Assembly: GCF_001931675.1 (NCBI RefSeq)
Contig: NZ_CP014839.1
Location: 1,488,001 to 1,552,000 of the forward strand
Length of the DNA stretch: 64,000 bases
Direction: 5' to 3'
Source: Pandoraea thiooxydans
GTDB taxonomy: Bacteria > Pseudomonadota > Gammaproteobacteria > Burkholderiales > Burkholderiaceae
Position 1 is the stretch's first letter. Every line of letters starts with the position of its first letter. Under the pieces are notes generated by a model, which was given only the letters and a program-made list of their open reading frames with translations, searched no databases and was not told the origin of the DNA. Shown piece by piece: positions 10,421 to 18,221 of the stretch. Position numbers and translations under genes: made by a program.

Positions 10421-11282
10421 ATTTGGCGAGCAGTGCGGCCAGCCGCGCCTTGGTCTGCGCCGGCGCGTCGGCCAGCGGTGTAACCAGCGCGGTGCGCAGC
10501 GCATCATGCGCGGCCGATGCCAGCGGCGCGTCGGCCAGCAACTCGATGGCACGATAAATGACTCGCTGGGCGTTGGCTGCATTGCGCCCCAGGTTCGCGA
10601 TGGCCGACTCGACTGTCACACTCTCGTGGGTCGGATGCCAGCAATCGTAATCGGTCACCAGTGCCAGGGTCGCATAGGCAATTTCGGCTTCGCGCGCGAG
10701 CTTGGCTTCGGGCAGATTGGTCATTCCGACGACCGATGCCTGCCAGCTGCGGAATAACTGCGACTCGGCATAGGTCGAAAACGCCGGCCCGTCGATGCAA
10801 ACATACGTGCCGCCCCGGTGCAGGCGAACCTCGGGTGCGGCTTGGGCGGCGGCGGTCGCGATCAGGTCGGCGAGTGCCGTGCAAACCGGCTTGGCGAAAG
10901 CGATATGCGCGACGATGCCTTGTCCGAAGAAAGTCTGCTCGCGCCGGTGCGTGCGATCGATGAACTGATCGGGCAGCACCATGTCGAGCGGGCGGATCGC
11001 CTCCTGCAGGGAGCCGACTGCCGATACCGAGATCAGGTAGCGCACCCCGAGTTGTTTGAGTGCATGAATATTGGCGCGGTAGGGCACCTCGTCGGGCAGC
11101 AGCGAGTGATGGCGGCCGTGGCGCGCCAGGAACGCCACGCGCGCGCGGCCTAGCCGGCCGGTAATGAGCGCATCCGATGGCGGCCCGAACGGGGTGTCGA
11201 GCGTGATTTCCTCGATGTCCTGAAGTTCGGCCATGCGATACAGGCCGCTGCCGCCGATGATGCCGAAATCAATCTGCTCCAT
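10413..11282 (-). CDS. 5'-methylthioadenosine phosphorylase-like purine phosphorylase
   Basis: A 289-residue cytoplasmic member of the PNP/MTAP family: GIIGGSGLY at the N-terminus, [18 protein letters not shown] (phosphate/base site), [35 protein letters not shown], and TDYDCW, whose Asp pair selects 6-aminopurines such as adenine. It would cleave a 5'-modified 5'-deoxyadenosine to adenine and a ribose-1-phosphate. Start ATG 11282 follows AAAGG. It lies inside the operon between the MFS carrier and the two transferases, so its substrate may be the ArsS product rather than, or as well as, methylthioadenosine. No other methionine-salvage gene is nearby. Confidence 0.85.
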   Translation of the reverse strand: MEQIDFGIIGGSGLYRMAELQDIEEITLDTPFGPPSDALITGRLGRARVAFLARHGRHHSLLPDEVPYRANIHALKQLGVRYLISVSAVGSLQEAIRPLDMVLPDQFIDRTHRREQTFFGQGIVAHIAFAKPVCTALADLIATAAAQAAPEVRLHRGGTYVCIDGPAFSTYAESQLFRSWQASVVGMTNLPEAKLAREAEIAYATLALVTDYDCWHPTHESVTVESAIANLGRNAANAQRVIYRAIELLADAPLASAAHDALRTALVTPLADAPAQTKARLAALLAKYE

Positions 11283-11321
11283 ATTGCGCCTTTGTGGTTG
11301 CATGAACGGGTTCGAACGCGC

Positions 11322-12689
11322 TCATCGGCACATTGCTTCGAGCGGCACGCCCTTGCCCTCGACCCCCCTGAAATACCAGGGCACCATGGCCAGCGCGCCG
11401 ATCAGCCAGAACGAGGCCAACAGCATTAGCGCGGGCATCATGCCGAAATGGGTTGCCACCGCCGTCAGCGCCAGCGGCGCGCCGAACGCGCCCAGGCGTC
11501 CCACGGCGACCGACAGGCCGATGCCGGTCGAACGCAAATGGGTCGGGAAAATCTCGGAAAAAGTCGGGTACGCCGAGATCCAGCTGCCGGTGGCAAACAG
11601 GTTGGCCAGGGTAAAGGCGGCCAGAACCCAGCGCCAGTCGTGCGTCTGGGTCGCCGCGGCCATCAGTAAAACGCCTGCCGCGGCCAGCGCATAGGCGATC
11701 GGCACAGTCAGCTTGCGGCCCGCGCGATCGAGCAGTAGCGCGACGGTTACCCCGCCGAGCAGGGCTCCGACGTTGCCGATCAAGTAGAACCATGGCACGA
11801 AATGCGTACTGACATGCACCGCCGGCAAAATGAACAGCGCCAGAAAGGCAAACAATCCGTAGTAGCCGGCCGCTTCCGAGAAGTCGAGCAGGCTGCCCAG
11901 CGCCAGCCGCCACGGATAACGCTCGATCAATTCGCGCGTTTGCATCCAGAAGGTTGCGCGATCGGGGGTGTTGGCTGCTTGCCTGGGCCGGCCGTTGCCT
12001 CTGGCACGTGAGTCGAAACGGCCCTGTTCGACCTGCTCGACGACGGCCGAGGCCTCGTTCAGATTGCCGTGCGCCGCCAGCCAGCGCGGCGACTCCGGAA
12101 TATAGCGGCGCGCCAGCCCGGCGCACAGCGCGATCAGCGCACCGAAGCCGAACGCCGCGCGCCAGCCGACATCGGGCGGCAGCCGGTTGATCAGGAACAG
12201 CGTGACGAGTGCCGCCAGAATCGCTCCCAGCGACCAGAAATTCATCACCGTGGCGTTGGTTTTGCCGCGATGGCGGGCCGGAATGAATTCGCTGATCGCC
12301 GCGTTGATCGCCGCATATTCGGCCCCCACGCCGATTGCGGTGAGCAGGCGCAGCACCATCAGCGACGGGTAGTTCCAGGCAAAGGCCGTCAGGAACGTGA
12401 ACGTCCCGTACATTGCCAGGGTCACGACGAATAGCCGCTTGCGTCCGAAGCGGTCCGCCAGATAGCCGAACACGTAGGCGCCGAACATGATACCGACAAA
12501 CCAGATGCTGAGCACCCAGGACGCCTGCAGATTGCTCAGATGCCATTGGTCGCGAAACACCCCGATCACGTTGTTGACGATGGTCACCTCGAAGGCGTCG
12601 AGCAGCCAGCCCACGCCCAGCGCGATCGTGATGGCGGTGTGTACCTTGTTCCAGCTGGCCCGATCGAGCCGGGCGAAAAGCAGATTCAT
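11322..12689 (-). CDS. MFS transporter in the arsS cluster
   Basis: A 455-residue, 12-helix MFS carrier of the sugar/aromatic-acid type: DAFEVTIVNNVIGVF in helix 1, GYLADRFGRKRLF after helix 2 (the conserved loop 2-3 motif) and RYIPESPRWL after helix 6. A strong GGAG precedes the ATG at 12689. It is transcribed with the sigma/anti-sigma genes (46-base gap) and the MTAP gene (39-base gap). By position it may export the end product or import a precursor of the cluster; the substrate cannot be read from sequence. Confidence 0.88.
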   Translation of the reverse strand: MNLLFARLDRASWNKVHTAITIALGVGWLLDAFEVTIVNNVIGVFRDQWHLSNLQASWVLSIWFVGIMFGAYVFGYLADRFGRKRLFVVTLAMYGTFTFLTAFAWNYPSLMVLRLLTAIGVGAEYAAINAAISEFIPARHRGKTNATVMNFWSLGAILAALVTLFLINRLPPDVGWRAAFGFGALIALCAGLARRYIPESPRWLAAHGNLNEASAVVEQVEQGRFDSRARGNGRPRQAANTPDRATFWMQTRELIERYPWRLALGSLLDFSEAAGYYGLFAFLALFILPAVHVSTHFVPWFYLIGNVGALLGGVTVALLLDRAGRKLTVPIAYALAAAGVLLMAAATQTHDWRWVLAAFTLANLFATGSWISAYPTFSEIFPTHLRSTGIGLSVAVGRLGAFGAPLALTAVATHFGMMPALMLLASFWLIGALAMVPWYFRGVEGKGVPLEAMCR

Positions 12690-12735
12690 TGGCGTGTGTC
12701 TCCGGAGGTTGGCGCTGTCTGGCGTGTCTCGAACG

Positions 12736-12936
12736 CTATTCGGCGGGCGCCGTGTCAGCAGGCGGCATCGGCTTGGCCTGCTCGCCGGCTTGCCGCAAAA
12801 AGAGGAGGTTTTGCCGGAAGTGCCGGCAACCCGGGCACATCATCAAATGAAATTTATAGCTGGCGCGCTCGGCCGGGGTCAGTGCTTCGTCGAGCGATTT
12901 CGAGGCGAGGCGGGTCGCTTCCTTGCAGCTCAGCAT
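12736..12936 (-). CDS. Small zinc-finger anti-sigma factor (ZAS-like)
   Basis: A 66-residue soluble protein with the zinc-binding arrangement of anti-sigma factors: Cys4, then His30-x3-Cys34-x2-Cys37. It starts seven bases inside the end of the ECF sigma gene, the common overlap for a sigma factor and its anti-sigma. There is no membrane helix, so it likely senses an intracellular signal (redox or metal/metalloid released thiols are plausible). The length is near the minimum for this family. Confidence 0.8.
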   Translation of the reverse strand: MLSCKEATRLASKSLDEALTPAERASYKFHLMMCPGCRHFRQNLLFLRQAGEQAKPMPPADTAPAE

Positions 12937-13520
12937 GTGGGCTCCTTGGTGTCGAACCAGCGCGTTTGCAGACACACGCGCAAGGTCATGCGGGCGCGAT
13001 GCAAAATGACGCCGCAATTGGTTTTCGAGATGCCCAGCTGGGCGACAACCTCGTCGACGCCGAGCCCCAGAAACTCCCGCATCATGAAAACGCGTGCTGT
13101 ATTGACGGGCAGGCGATCCAGACAAGCCTGGAATACCACCCAGAACTGCTGGCGAGACAGCGCGTCTACCGGATCGCCCCAGGCCGCGGGGCGCTCGTGT
13201 TTCGCCCAGTGGCCCCGGTCGTCGAACAACCCGTCGAAGGTGTCTTCGGGAATGTCGTCGACGTCGATCTCCAGGGGCACGAAGCGCGAGCGCGCGCGCA
13301 GGATGTCGATGATCTTGTTCTTCAGGATCGCGAACAGCCAGGTGCTGATCTGCGCGCGGCCCTCGAAGGTCGAGATGCGCGCCATGGCCGCTACCATGGC
13401 GTCCTGGACCGCATCTTCGGCAGCGGCCACATCGCGTAATTGCAGTTCGGCAAAACGCAGCATGTCCCGCCGCAGCCCGGAAAGTTCATGATAAGGATCT
13501 TCGCCTGCCAAATCGTTCAT
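12930..13520 (-). CDS. ECF sigma factor of the arsS cluster
   Basis: A 196-residue sigma-70 family factor with region 2 (AAEDAVQDAMVAAMARISTFEGRAQISTWLFAILKNKIID) and region 4 (FMMREFLGLGVDEVVAQLGISKTNCGVILHRAR). It resembles the betaproteobacterial TIGR02943 group. It overlaps the zinc-finger anti-sigma gene, and a promoter with TGTAAT-16-CGTC sits upstream (13698-13669), as expected for autoregulation. The same promoter precedes arsS and the TVP38-reductase gene, so these are its likely regulon. ATG at 13520. Confidence 0.9.
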   Translation of the reverse strand: MNDLAGEDPYHELSGLRRDMLRFAELQLRDVAAAEDAVQDAMVAAMARISTFEGRAQISTWLFAILKNKIIDILRARSRFVPLEIDVDDIPEDTFDGLFDDRGHWAKHERPAAWGDPVDALSRQQFWVVFQACLDRLPVNTARVFMMREFLGLGVDEVVAQLGISKTNCGVILHRARMTLRVCLQTRWFDTKEPTC

Positions 13521-13668
13521 GGATCAGAGTGGTGAAGGGAGGGCGTTTGCGAATCACCCGATCGGCGGCGGAACCATCGGCCGCCGCTGCGCGCCCGACC
13601 ATGATACTGTCGGTGCCCCGTGTGTCGAGATGCCGCGCCGACCGGCGACGCAGCCCACCCGCTTGCCT

Positions 13669-13698
13669 ATTGGACGAGGATGCCCAGGGTTTATTACA
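13669..13698 (-). promoter_or_regulatory. ECF-type promoter for sigma/anti-sigma operon
   Basis: On the minus strand: TGTAAT (13698-13693), 16-base spacer starting AAACCCTGGG, then CGTCCAAT (13676-13669). It shares with the 6718 site the run TGTAATAA-CCCTGGG and the exact spacing. It should drive the sigma factor, anti-sigma, MFS, MTAP and both transferases as one operon. Confidence 0.72.
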
Positions 13699-13810
13699 GT
13701 GCGCGCAAAAATGGCGGTACTTCGCTCGACCGGCCGATGGCGGGGCGCTGGCGGCCATGGCAAAACCGTGAAAAGCTATGCAAAGCGGCCGGGGATCTTT
13801 GCCGCGCCGG

Positions 13811-13840
13811 TGTAAGAAAGCCGCGTCTGGCCCGTCAAAC
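13811..13840 (+). promoter_or_regulatory. ECF-type promoter for arsS
   Basis: TGTAAG (13811-13816), 16-base spacer starting AAAGCC, then CGTCAAAC (13833-13840). One base of the -35 differs from the two sister sites. Predicted start near 13846, about 31 bases before the ATG of arsS. Confidence 0.68.
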
Positions 13841-13876
13841 GAGAGATGGATCTTCACCTTCGCCCGGTAACCAGCC

Positions 13877-14848
13877 ATGCACAATACATTCCCGCTGCTG
13901 CAAAAAACGGATTTCCCCGCGCTGCGCCGCCGCGCGCTCCAGACGCTGCAGGTCAACCTCGGGTATCGCTGCAACCAGTCCTGCGTGCATTGTCATGTCG
14001 CGGCAGGCCCGCACCGCACCGAAACCATGAGCCGGGAGGTGATCGACACCGTGCTGGCGGTACTGGCTAAACATCGCGTTGGCACACTTGACTTGACCGG
14101 CGGCGCGCCTGAGCTCAACCCGAACTTTCGCTGGCTGGTCGCGCAGGCCAGGGCCGTGGGCGTGCATGTGATCGACCGCTGCAATCTGACCATTCTCGAA
14201 GTCGCTGGGCACGAAACCTTGGCCGATTTCCTGGCAGGCCAGGGCGTCGAGATCGTCGCTTCGTTGCCGTGCTACTCGATGGAGAACGTCGACAAGCAAC
14301 GCGGCGACGGGGTGTTCGAGTCGAGTCTTCGCGGCCTGCGCAGGCTCAACGCATTGGGCTACGGCATGCCGGGATCCGGGTTGTCCCTGAGCCTGGTCTA
14401 CAACCCCCAGGGCCCCGTGTTGCCGCCGCCGCAGCAAACGCTCGAAGCCGACTATCGCCGCATTCTGGGCGAGCAGTTCGGGATTGTCTTCACGCGTTTG
14501 ATCACCATCACGAACATGCCGATTCAGCGGTTCGGCAGCACCTTGGTGTCGAGAGGCGAATTCGCGTCTTATATGGCGTTGCTCAAGCAAAGTTATCAGG
14601 CTGTCAATCTCGACGGCGTGATGTGCCGGGAGCTGATCAGCGTCGATTGGCAGGGGTATTTGCACGACTGCGATTTCAATCAGATGCTGGGCATTGCGCT
14701 CGTGCAGGACGGCCGGCACCGCGTGCCGCTGTCGATCCTGCTCGACGAATCGCTCGAGGGAAACCCGATCCAGGTCGGCGAGCACTGCTACGGATGCACC
14801 GCCGGGCAAGGCAGCAGTTGCTCTGGCGCGTTGGCCGCGGCAGGTTGA
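13877..14848 (+). CDS. arsS: ArsS-type radical SAM/Cys-rich protein (arsenosugar biosynthesis)
   Basis: A 323-residue radical SAM enzyme. The 4Fe-4S cluster motif is Cys32-x3-Cys36-x2-Cys39, followed by LDLTGGAPELNP (SAM-binding GGE-like site). A Cys-rich C-terminal domain ends in HCYGCTAGQGSSCSG (Cys304, Cys307, Cys315), the mark of TIGR04167, whose members have Cys or selenocysteine there. Known members join a 5'-deoxyadenosyl group to dimethylated arsenic, giving 5'-deoxy-5'-dimethylarsinoyl-adenosine. It stands divergent from the operon of two associated transferases and MTAP, behind a shared ECF promoter. No arsM methyltransferase is in the window. Confidence 0.88.
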   Translation: MHNTFPLLQKTDFPALRRRALQTLQVNLGYRCNQSCVHCHVAAGPHRTETMSREVIDTVLAVLAKHRVGTLDLTGGAPELNPNFRWLVAQARAVGVHVIDRCNLTILEVAGHETLADFLAGQGVEIVASLPCYSMENVDKQRGDGVFESSLRGLRRLNALGYGMPGSGLSLSLVYNPQGPVLPPPQQTLEADYRRILGEQFGIVFTRLITITNMPIQRFGSTLVSRGEFASYMALLKQSYQAVNLDGVMCRELISVDWQGYLHDCDFNQMLGIALVQDGRHRVPLSILLDESLEGNPIQVGEHCYGCTAGQGSSCSGALAAAG

Positions 14849-15074
14849 AAAAGGCAGCGCGCCGCCATCGCTGCGGTTGCGCCGCGGGACAACCCGTTTC
14901 GGGGGCGGATCGGTGTATCCCACGAAATGTCGCAATGGTCTAGAATCGGATTCCATCAGGCCGAGTCGGACCGCGGGCGCAGCGGGGAGCCGCGGCTGCC
15001 TCGGTCGGCGGCCGGACAGCGCGTTCGGACCGTATCGGCTGCGCCACTTTCACGCCTTTTCGCTGGAGACCAAA

Positions 15075-16202
15075 TTGCCTAGCCTACTGCCCAACATCGA
15101 TCCCGACGGACTGCTCGAATATTCGGTGGTGTACACCGATCGTGCGGTCAATCATATGTCTGCCCTGTTTCAAGGGGTGATGAAAGACATCTCGAACACG
15201 CTGAAGCAGGTCTATCACGCCCATTCGGCGATCATCGTGCCCGGCAGCGGCACTTTCGGCATGGAAGCGGTCGCGCGGCAATTCGCGACCGGCAAGCGAT
15301 GCCTGGTGATCCGCAACGGCTGGTTCAGTTATCGCTGGACCCAGATTTTCGAGATGGGCGGCATCCCTGCCGCCACCCAGGTGCTGAAGGCGCGGCCGGT
15401 CGAAGACGGCCCGCAGGCGGCGTTCGCGCCGCCGCCGATCGACGAGGTGGTAGCGGCGATCAAGGCCGGCAAGCCCGAGGTGGTGTTCGCGCCGCACGTC
15501 GAAACCTCCTCGGGCATCATCCTGCCCGACGATTACGTGCGCCAGGTCGCCGATGCCGTGCACTCGGTGGGCGGCCTGTTCGTGCTCGATTGCATTGCCT
15601 CCGGCGCAATCTGGGTCGACATGCAGGCATGCGGCGTTGACGTGCTGATCAGCGCGCCGCAAAAGGGCTGGAGCGCTTCGCCGTGTTGCGCGCTGGTGAT
15701 GCTCGGCGCTCAGGCGCGCGAGCGCATCGACGGCACCGTCAGCACCAGTTTCGCCTGCGACCTGCGTAAATGGCTGCAAATCATGGAGTCGTACGAGCAG
15801 GGCGGCTTCGCCTATCACGCGACGATGCCGACCGATGCCCTGATCGGCCTGCGCGACGTGATGGCCGAAACGGCGGCCTATGGCTTCGATAAGGTGCGCG
15901 CCGAGCAACAGATGCTGGGCGATCGGGTGCGTGCGCTGCTGGCCGAGCGAGGCTTCAAGAGCGTGGCCGCGCGCCGCTTCGAGGCGCCGGGCGTGGTGGT
16001 CAGCTATACCGACGATCCGGCCATCCAGTCGGCCAGGAAATTCGTCTCAGCCGGAGTGCAGGCCGCCGCCGGCGTGCCGCTGCAGTGCGACGAGCCGGCC
16101 GATTTCAAGACCTTCCGTATCGGTCTGTTCGGTCTCGATAAACTGCACCACGTCGAGCGTAGCGTTGCGACGCTGGCCAAGGCGCTCGACGCGATCGCCT
16201 GA
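15075..16202 (+). CDS. Class V aminotransferase (alanine-glyoxylate/serine-pyruvate type)
   Basis: A 375-residue PLP enzyme of fold type I. GSGTFGMEAVARQFATG binds the cofactor phosphate, VLDCIASGAIWVDM holds the Asp that contacts the pyridine nitrogen, and SAPQKGWSASP contains the Schiff-base Lys. The open frame runs back to 14694, but a TTG at 15075 with GGAG six bases before it gives a protein starting at the usual place (MPSLLPNIDPDGLLEYS). Family members move an amino group to glyoxylate or pyruvate. The gene follows arsS by 226 bases and is five bases from the sirtuin gene, so it may form an operon with the latter. Confidence 0.88.
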   Translation: MPSLLPNIDPDGLLEYSVVYTDRAVNHMSALFQGVMKDISNTLKQVYHAHSAIIVPGSGTFGMEAVARQFATGKRCLVIRNGWFSYRWTQIFEMGGIPAATQVLKARPVEDGPQAAFAPPPIDEVVAAIKAGKPEVVFAPHVETSSGIILPDDYVRQVADAVHSVGGLFVLDCIASGAIWVDMQACGVDVLISAPQKGWSASPCCALVMLGAQARERIDGTVSTSFACDLRKWLQIMESYEQGGFAYHATMPTDALIGLRDVMAETAAYGFDKVRAEQQMLGDRVRALLAERGFKSVAARRFEAPGVVVSYTDDPAIQSARKFVSAGVQAAAGVPLQCDEPADFKTFRIGLFGLDKLHHVERSVATLAKALDAIA

Positions 16203-16207
16203 CATTC

Positions 16208-17107
16208 ATGGCGCCGTCAGAGCCGACTCCAACCCACGACGCGCGGGCCGCGGATGCGCTGCACGGTTTCGTGGCGCGCCATCCGCGCTTGCTGGTGCTC
16301 TCTGGCGCGGGTCTGAGCACCGCCTCGGGGATTCCCGGTTATCGCGACGAGACGGGCGCCTGGCGCGGACGGCAGCCGATTCAGCTCAAGGAATTTCTTG
16401 GCTCCACACTGGCGCGTCAGCGCTATTGGGCGCGCAGCCTGCACGGCTGGCCGGTGGTGGCGCAGGCCGCGCCGAACCCCGCGCACTATGCGTTGGCGCG
16501 CCTTGCCGAAGCGGGGCATGTGCGGCAGCTGGTCACGCAAAATGTCGACGGTCTGCATCAACGCGCCGGCAGCGGGGATGTGATCGAGTTGCACGGCAAT
16601 ATCGGGCAGGTGATCTGCCTGGCTTGCCGGACCAACCATGCGCGCGCCGACATCCAGGCGGTGCTGGTGGCAGAGAATCCGCACTTTGCCGAGCGTGCGG
16701 CTGCCCGGTCGGCCGAACCGGCGCCGGACGGCGACGCGGACCTCGAAGTCGAGAATTTCGAAACGTTTCGTATTCCGACATGCCGGAACTGCGGCGGCAT
16801 GCTCAAGCCTGACGTGGTGTTTTTCGGCGAGAACGTGCCGCTCGAACGCGTCGATGCCGCGCGGCGCGCGCTCGAGCAGGCCGACGCGCTGCTGGTGGTC
16901 GGATCTTCGCTGATGGTGTTCTCCGGCTATCGCTTCTGTGTGCTGGCCAGCCAGTGGGGCAAGCCGATCGCTGCGGTCAATCTTGGGCACACCCGAGCCG
17001 ATCCGCTGCTCTCGCTCAAAGTGCGGCAGCCTTGCAGCGAAGCCCTGACGGGACTGCTCGAGCGGCTTGGCCTGGGGCAGAAGGCAGGGGCTGTTCTCGA
17101 CGCCTGA
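16208..17107 (+). CDS. NAD-dependent protein deacylase (sirtuin, Sir2 family)
   Basis: A 299-residue sirtuin. GAGLSTASGIPGYR and TQNVDGLHQRAG form the NAD site, ELHGN holds the catalytic His, and CLAC with CRNC (about 70 residues apart) bind zinc. The insert between the cysteine pairs is longer than in compact bacterial CobB. It starts five bases after the aminotransferase stop and is probably co-transcribed. The class II-like architecture (GAGLST, large zinc module) fits the SIRT4-like bacterial group; the acyl preference cannot be read. Confidence 0.92.
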   Translation: MAPSEPTPTHDARAADALHGFVARHPRLLVLSGAGLSTASGIPGYRDETGAWRGRQPIQLKEFLGSTLARQRYWARSLHGWPVVAQAAPNPAHYALARLAEAGHVRQLVTQNVDGLHQRAGSGDVIELHGNIGQVICLACRTNHARADIQAVLVAENPHFAERAAARSAEPAPDGDADLEVENFETFRIPTCRNCGGMLKPDVVFFGENVPLERVDAARRALEQADALLVVGSSLMVFSGYRFCVLASQWGKPIAAVNLGHTRADPLLSLKVRQPCSEALTGLLERLGLGQKAGAVLDA

Positions 17108-17137
17108 ACCGCTGCCGGTCCCGCTGTTCCGATTTCG

Positions 17138-18088
17138 TCAATTCGGCTGCGCGTGCTCGCCTCGCGTCGTGCGTCGGATCGCCTGCGGCGGCTGGCCGAA
17201 GGCACGCAGGAACGCGCGGCGCATGCGCTCGCGATCGCCGAAGCCGGTCTCGCGGGCGATCACGTCGATCGGGTGCCGTCCCGACTCCAGCATCAGACGT
17301 GCGGCTTCGAGACGCAGATGCTCGACCGCCTTGGCCGGGGATTGCCCGGTCTCGGCACGAAACGTCCGGCTGAACTGACGGGGACTCAGGTGGGCCGCCT
17401 CGGCCAATTGCTCGACCGACAGGGCTGTGTGCAAATGCTGCTTGGCATAGGCCAGCGCAGTCTGAATGCGATCGGACCTCGGGGCCAGTTCGAGCAATGC
17501 CGAAAACTGCGACTGGCCGCCGGCGCGGCGGTGATAAACCACCAGCTTCCTGGCCACCTGCCTCGCTACCTCGACACCAAAGTCTTTCTCCACCAGCGCC
17601 AGCGCCAAGTCGATGCAGGCGGTCATGCCGGCAGAAGTCCATACCGGGCCGTCGATAATGAAAATGCGGTCTTCCTCGAGTGCCACGTTCGGATAGTCGT
17701 GCCGGAATTTCGCCGCGAAAAACCAGTGCGTGGTTGCGCGTCGGCCGTCGAGTATGCCGGCCTGGGCCAGATTGAACGCGCCGGTACAGGTTGCGCCGAT
17801 GCGGCGGCTGGTGCGCGCGGCCTGTTGCACAAAGTCGAGGAGAGCCGGTGACGGTTCGATGATTTCGTTGTCGCCGACCACCAGGACGGTATCGAAGCGA
17901 CTCTCGTCGAATGGCTGCGTATGCACCGCGAATCCGGCCGATGCCGGCACGGGCCCGCCGTGCTCCGAGAGCAGCGCCACTTCATAAGCAGGCTTGCCAA
18001 GCGCAAGGTTGGCGAATTCGAACACCGTCGAGACGGCAAGGTTCATGACCTGAAACCCAGGGTACAGGACGATACCGATGCGCAGCAT
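17138..18088 (-). CDS. GlxA-family transcriptional regulator (DJ-1/PfpI plus AraC domain)
   Basis: A 316-residue regulator. Residues 1-190 form a DJ-1/PfpI-like domain (IGVVLYPGFQ-type start; GAICTGAF-like nucleophile elbow appears as ATCTGAFNLA), and the C-terminal 110 residues carry two AraC helix-turn-helix motifs (LSVEQLAEAAHLSPRQFSRTFRAETGQSP and IDVIARETGFGDRERMRRAF). ATG 18088 has AGGA seven bases upstream; longer starts at 18100 and 18112 lack one. It is divergent from the SDR gene at 18222 and likely controls it through the dyad at 18125. Confidence 0.9.
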   Translation of the reverse strand: MLRIGIVLYPGFQVMNLAVSTVFEFANLALGKPAYEVALLSEHGGPVPASAGFAVHTQPFDESRFDTVLVVGDNEIIEPSPALLDFVQQAARTSRRIGATCTGAFNLAQAGILDGRRATTHWFFAAKFRHDYPNVALEEDRIFIIDGPVWTSAGMTACIDLALALVEKDFGVEVARQVARKLVVYHRRAGGQSQFSALLELAPRSDRIQTALAYAKQHLHTALSVEQLAEAAHLSPRQFSRTFRAETGQSPAKAVEHLRLEAARLMLESGRHPIDVIARETGFGDRERMRRAFLRAFGQPPQAIRRTTRGEHAQPN

Positions 18089-18124
18089 GGTGTTCCTCAT
18101 GTGATGGCTCAAAAAGTTGCATAT

Positions 18125-18140
18125 ATGACATTTGAGTCAT
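18125..18140. promoter_or_regulatory. Dyad ATGAC-N6-GTCAT between GlxA regulator and SDR gene
   Basis: Perfect five-base arms around six bases, in the 133-base divergent interval. A plausible operator for the AraC-type regulator; no further support. Confidence 0.3.
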
Positions 18141-18221
18141 CGCATTATGCGCCTATTCTCCACGTCATGCAGGCCGATACGGGATCGGCCGCCGCCTCGA
18201 CTGCAAACATGGAGCAATGCA

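Larger units (their letters stand above)
13521..13876. other. Divergent regulatory region between ECF sigma gene and arsS
   Basis: This 356-base interval holds no convincing gene. It contains two outward-facing ECF-type promoters (13698-13669 on minus, 13840 side on plus), about 110 bases apart. The leader of the sigma gene would be about 140 bases and that of arsS about 30 bases. Confidence 0.7.
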
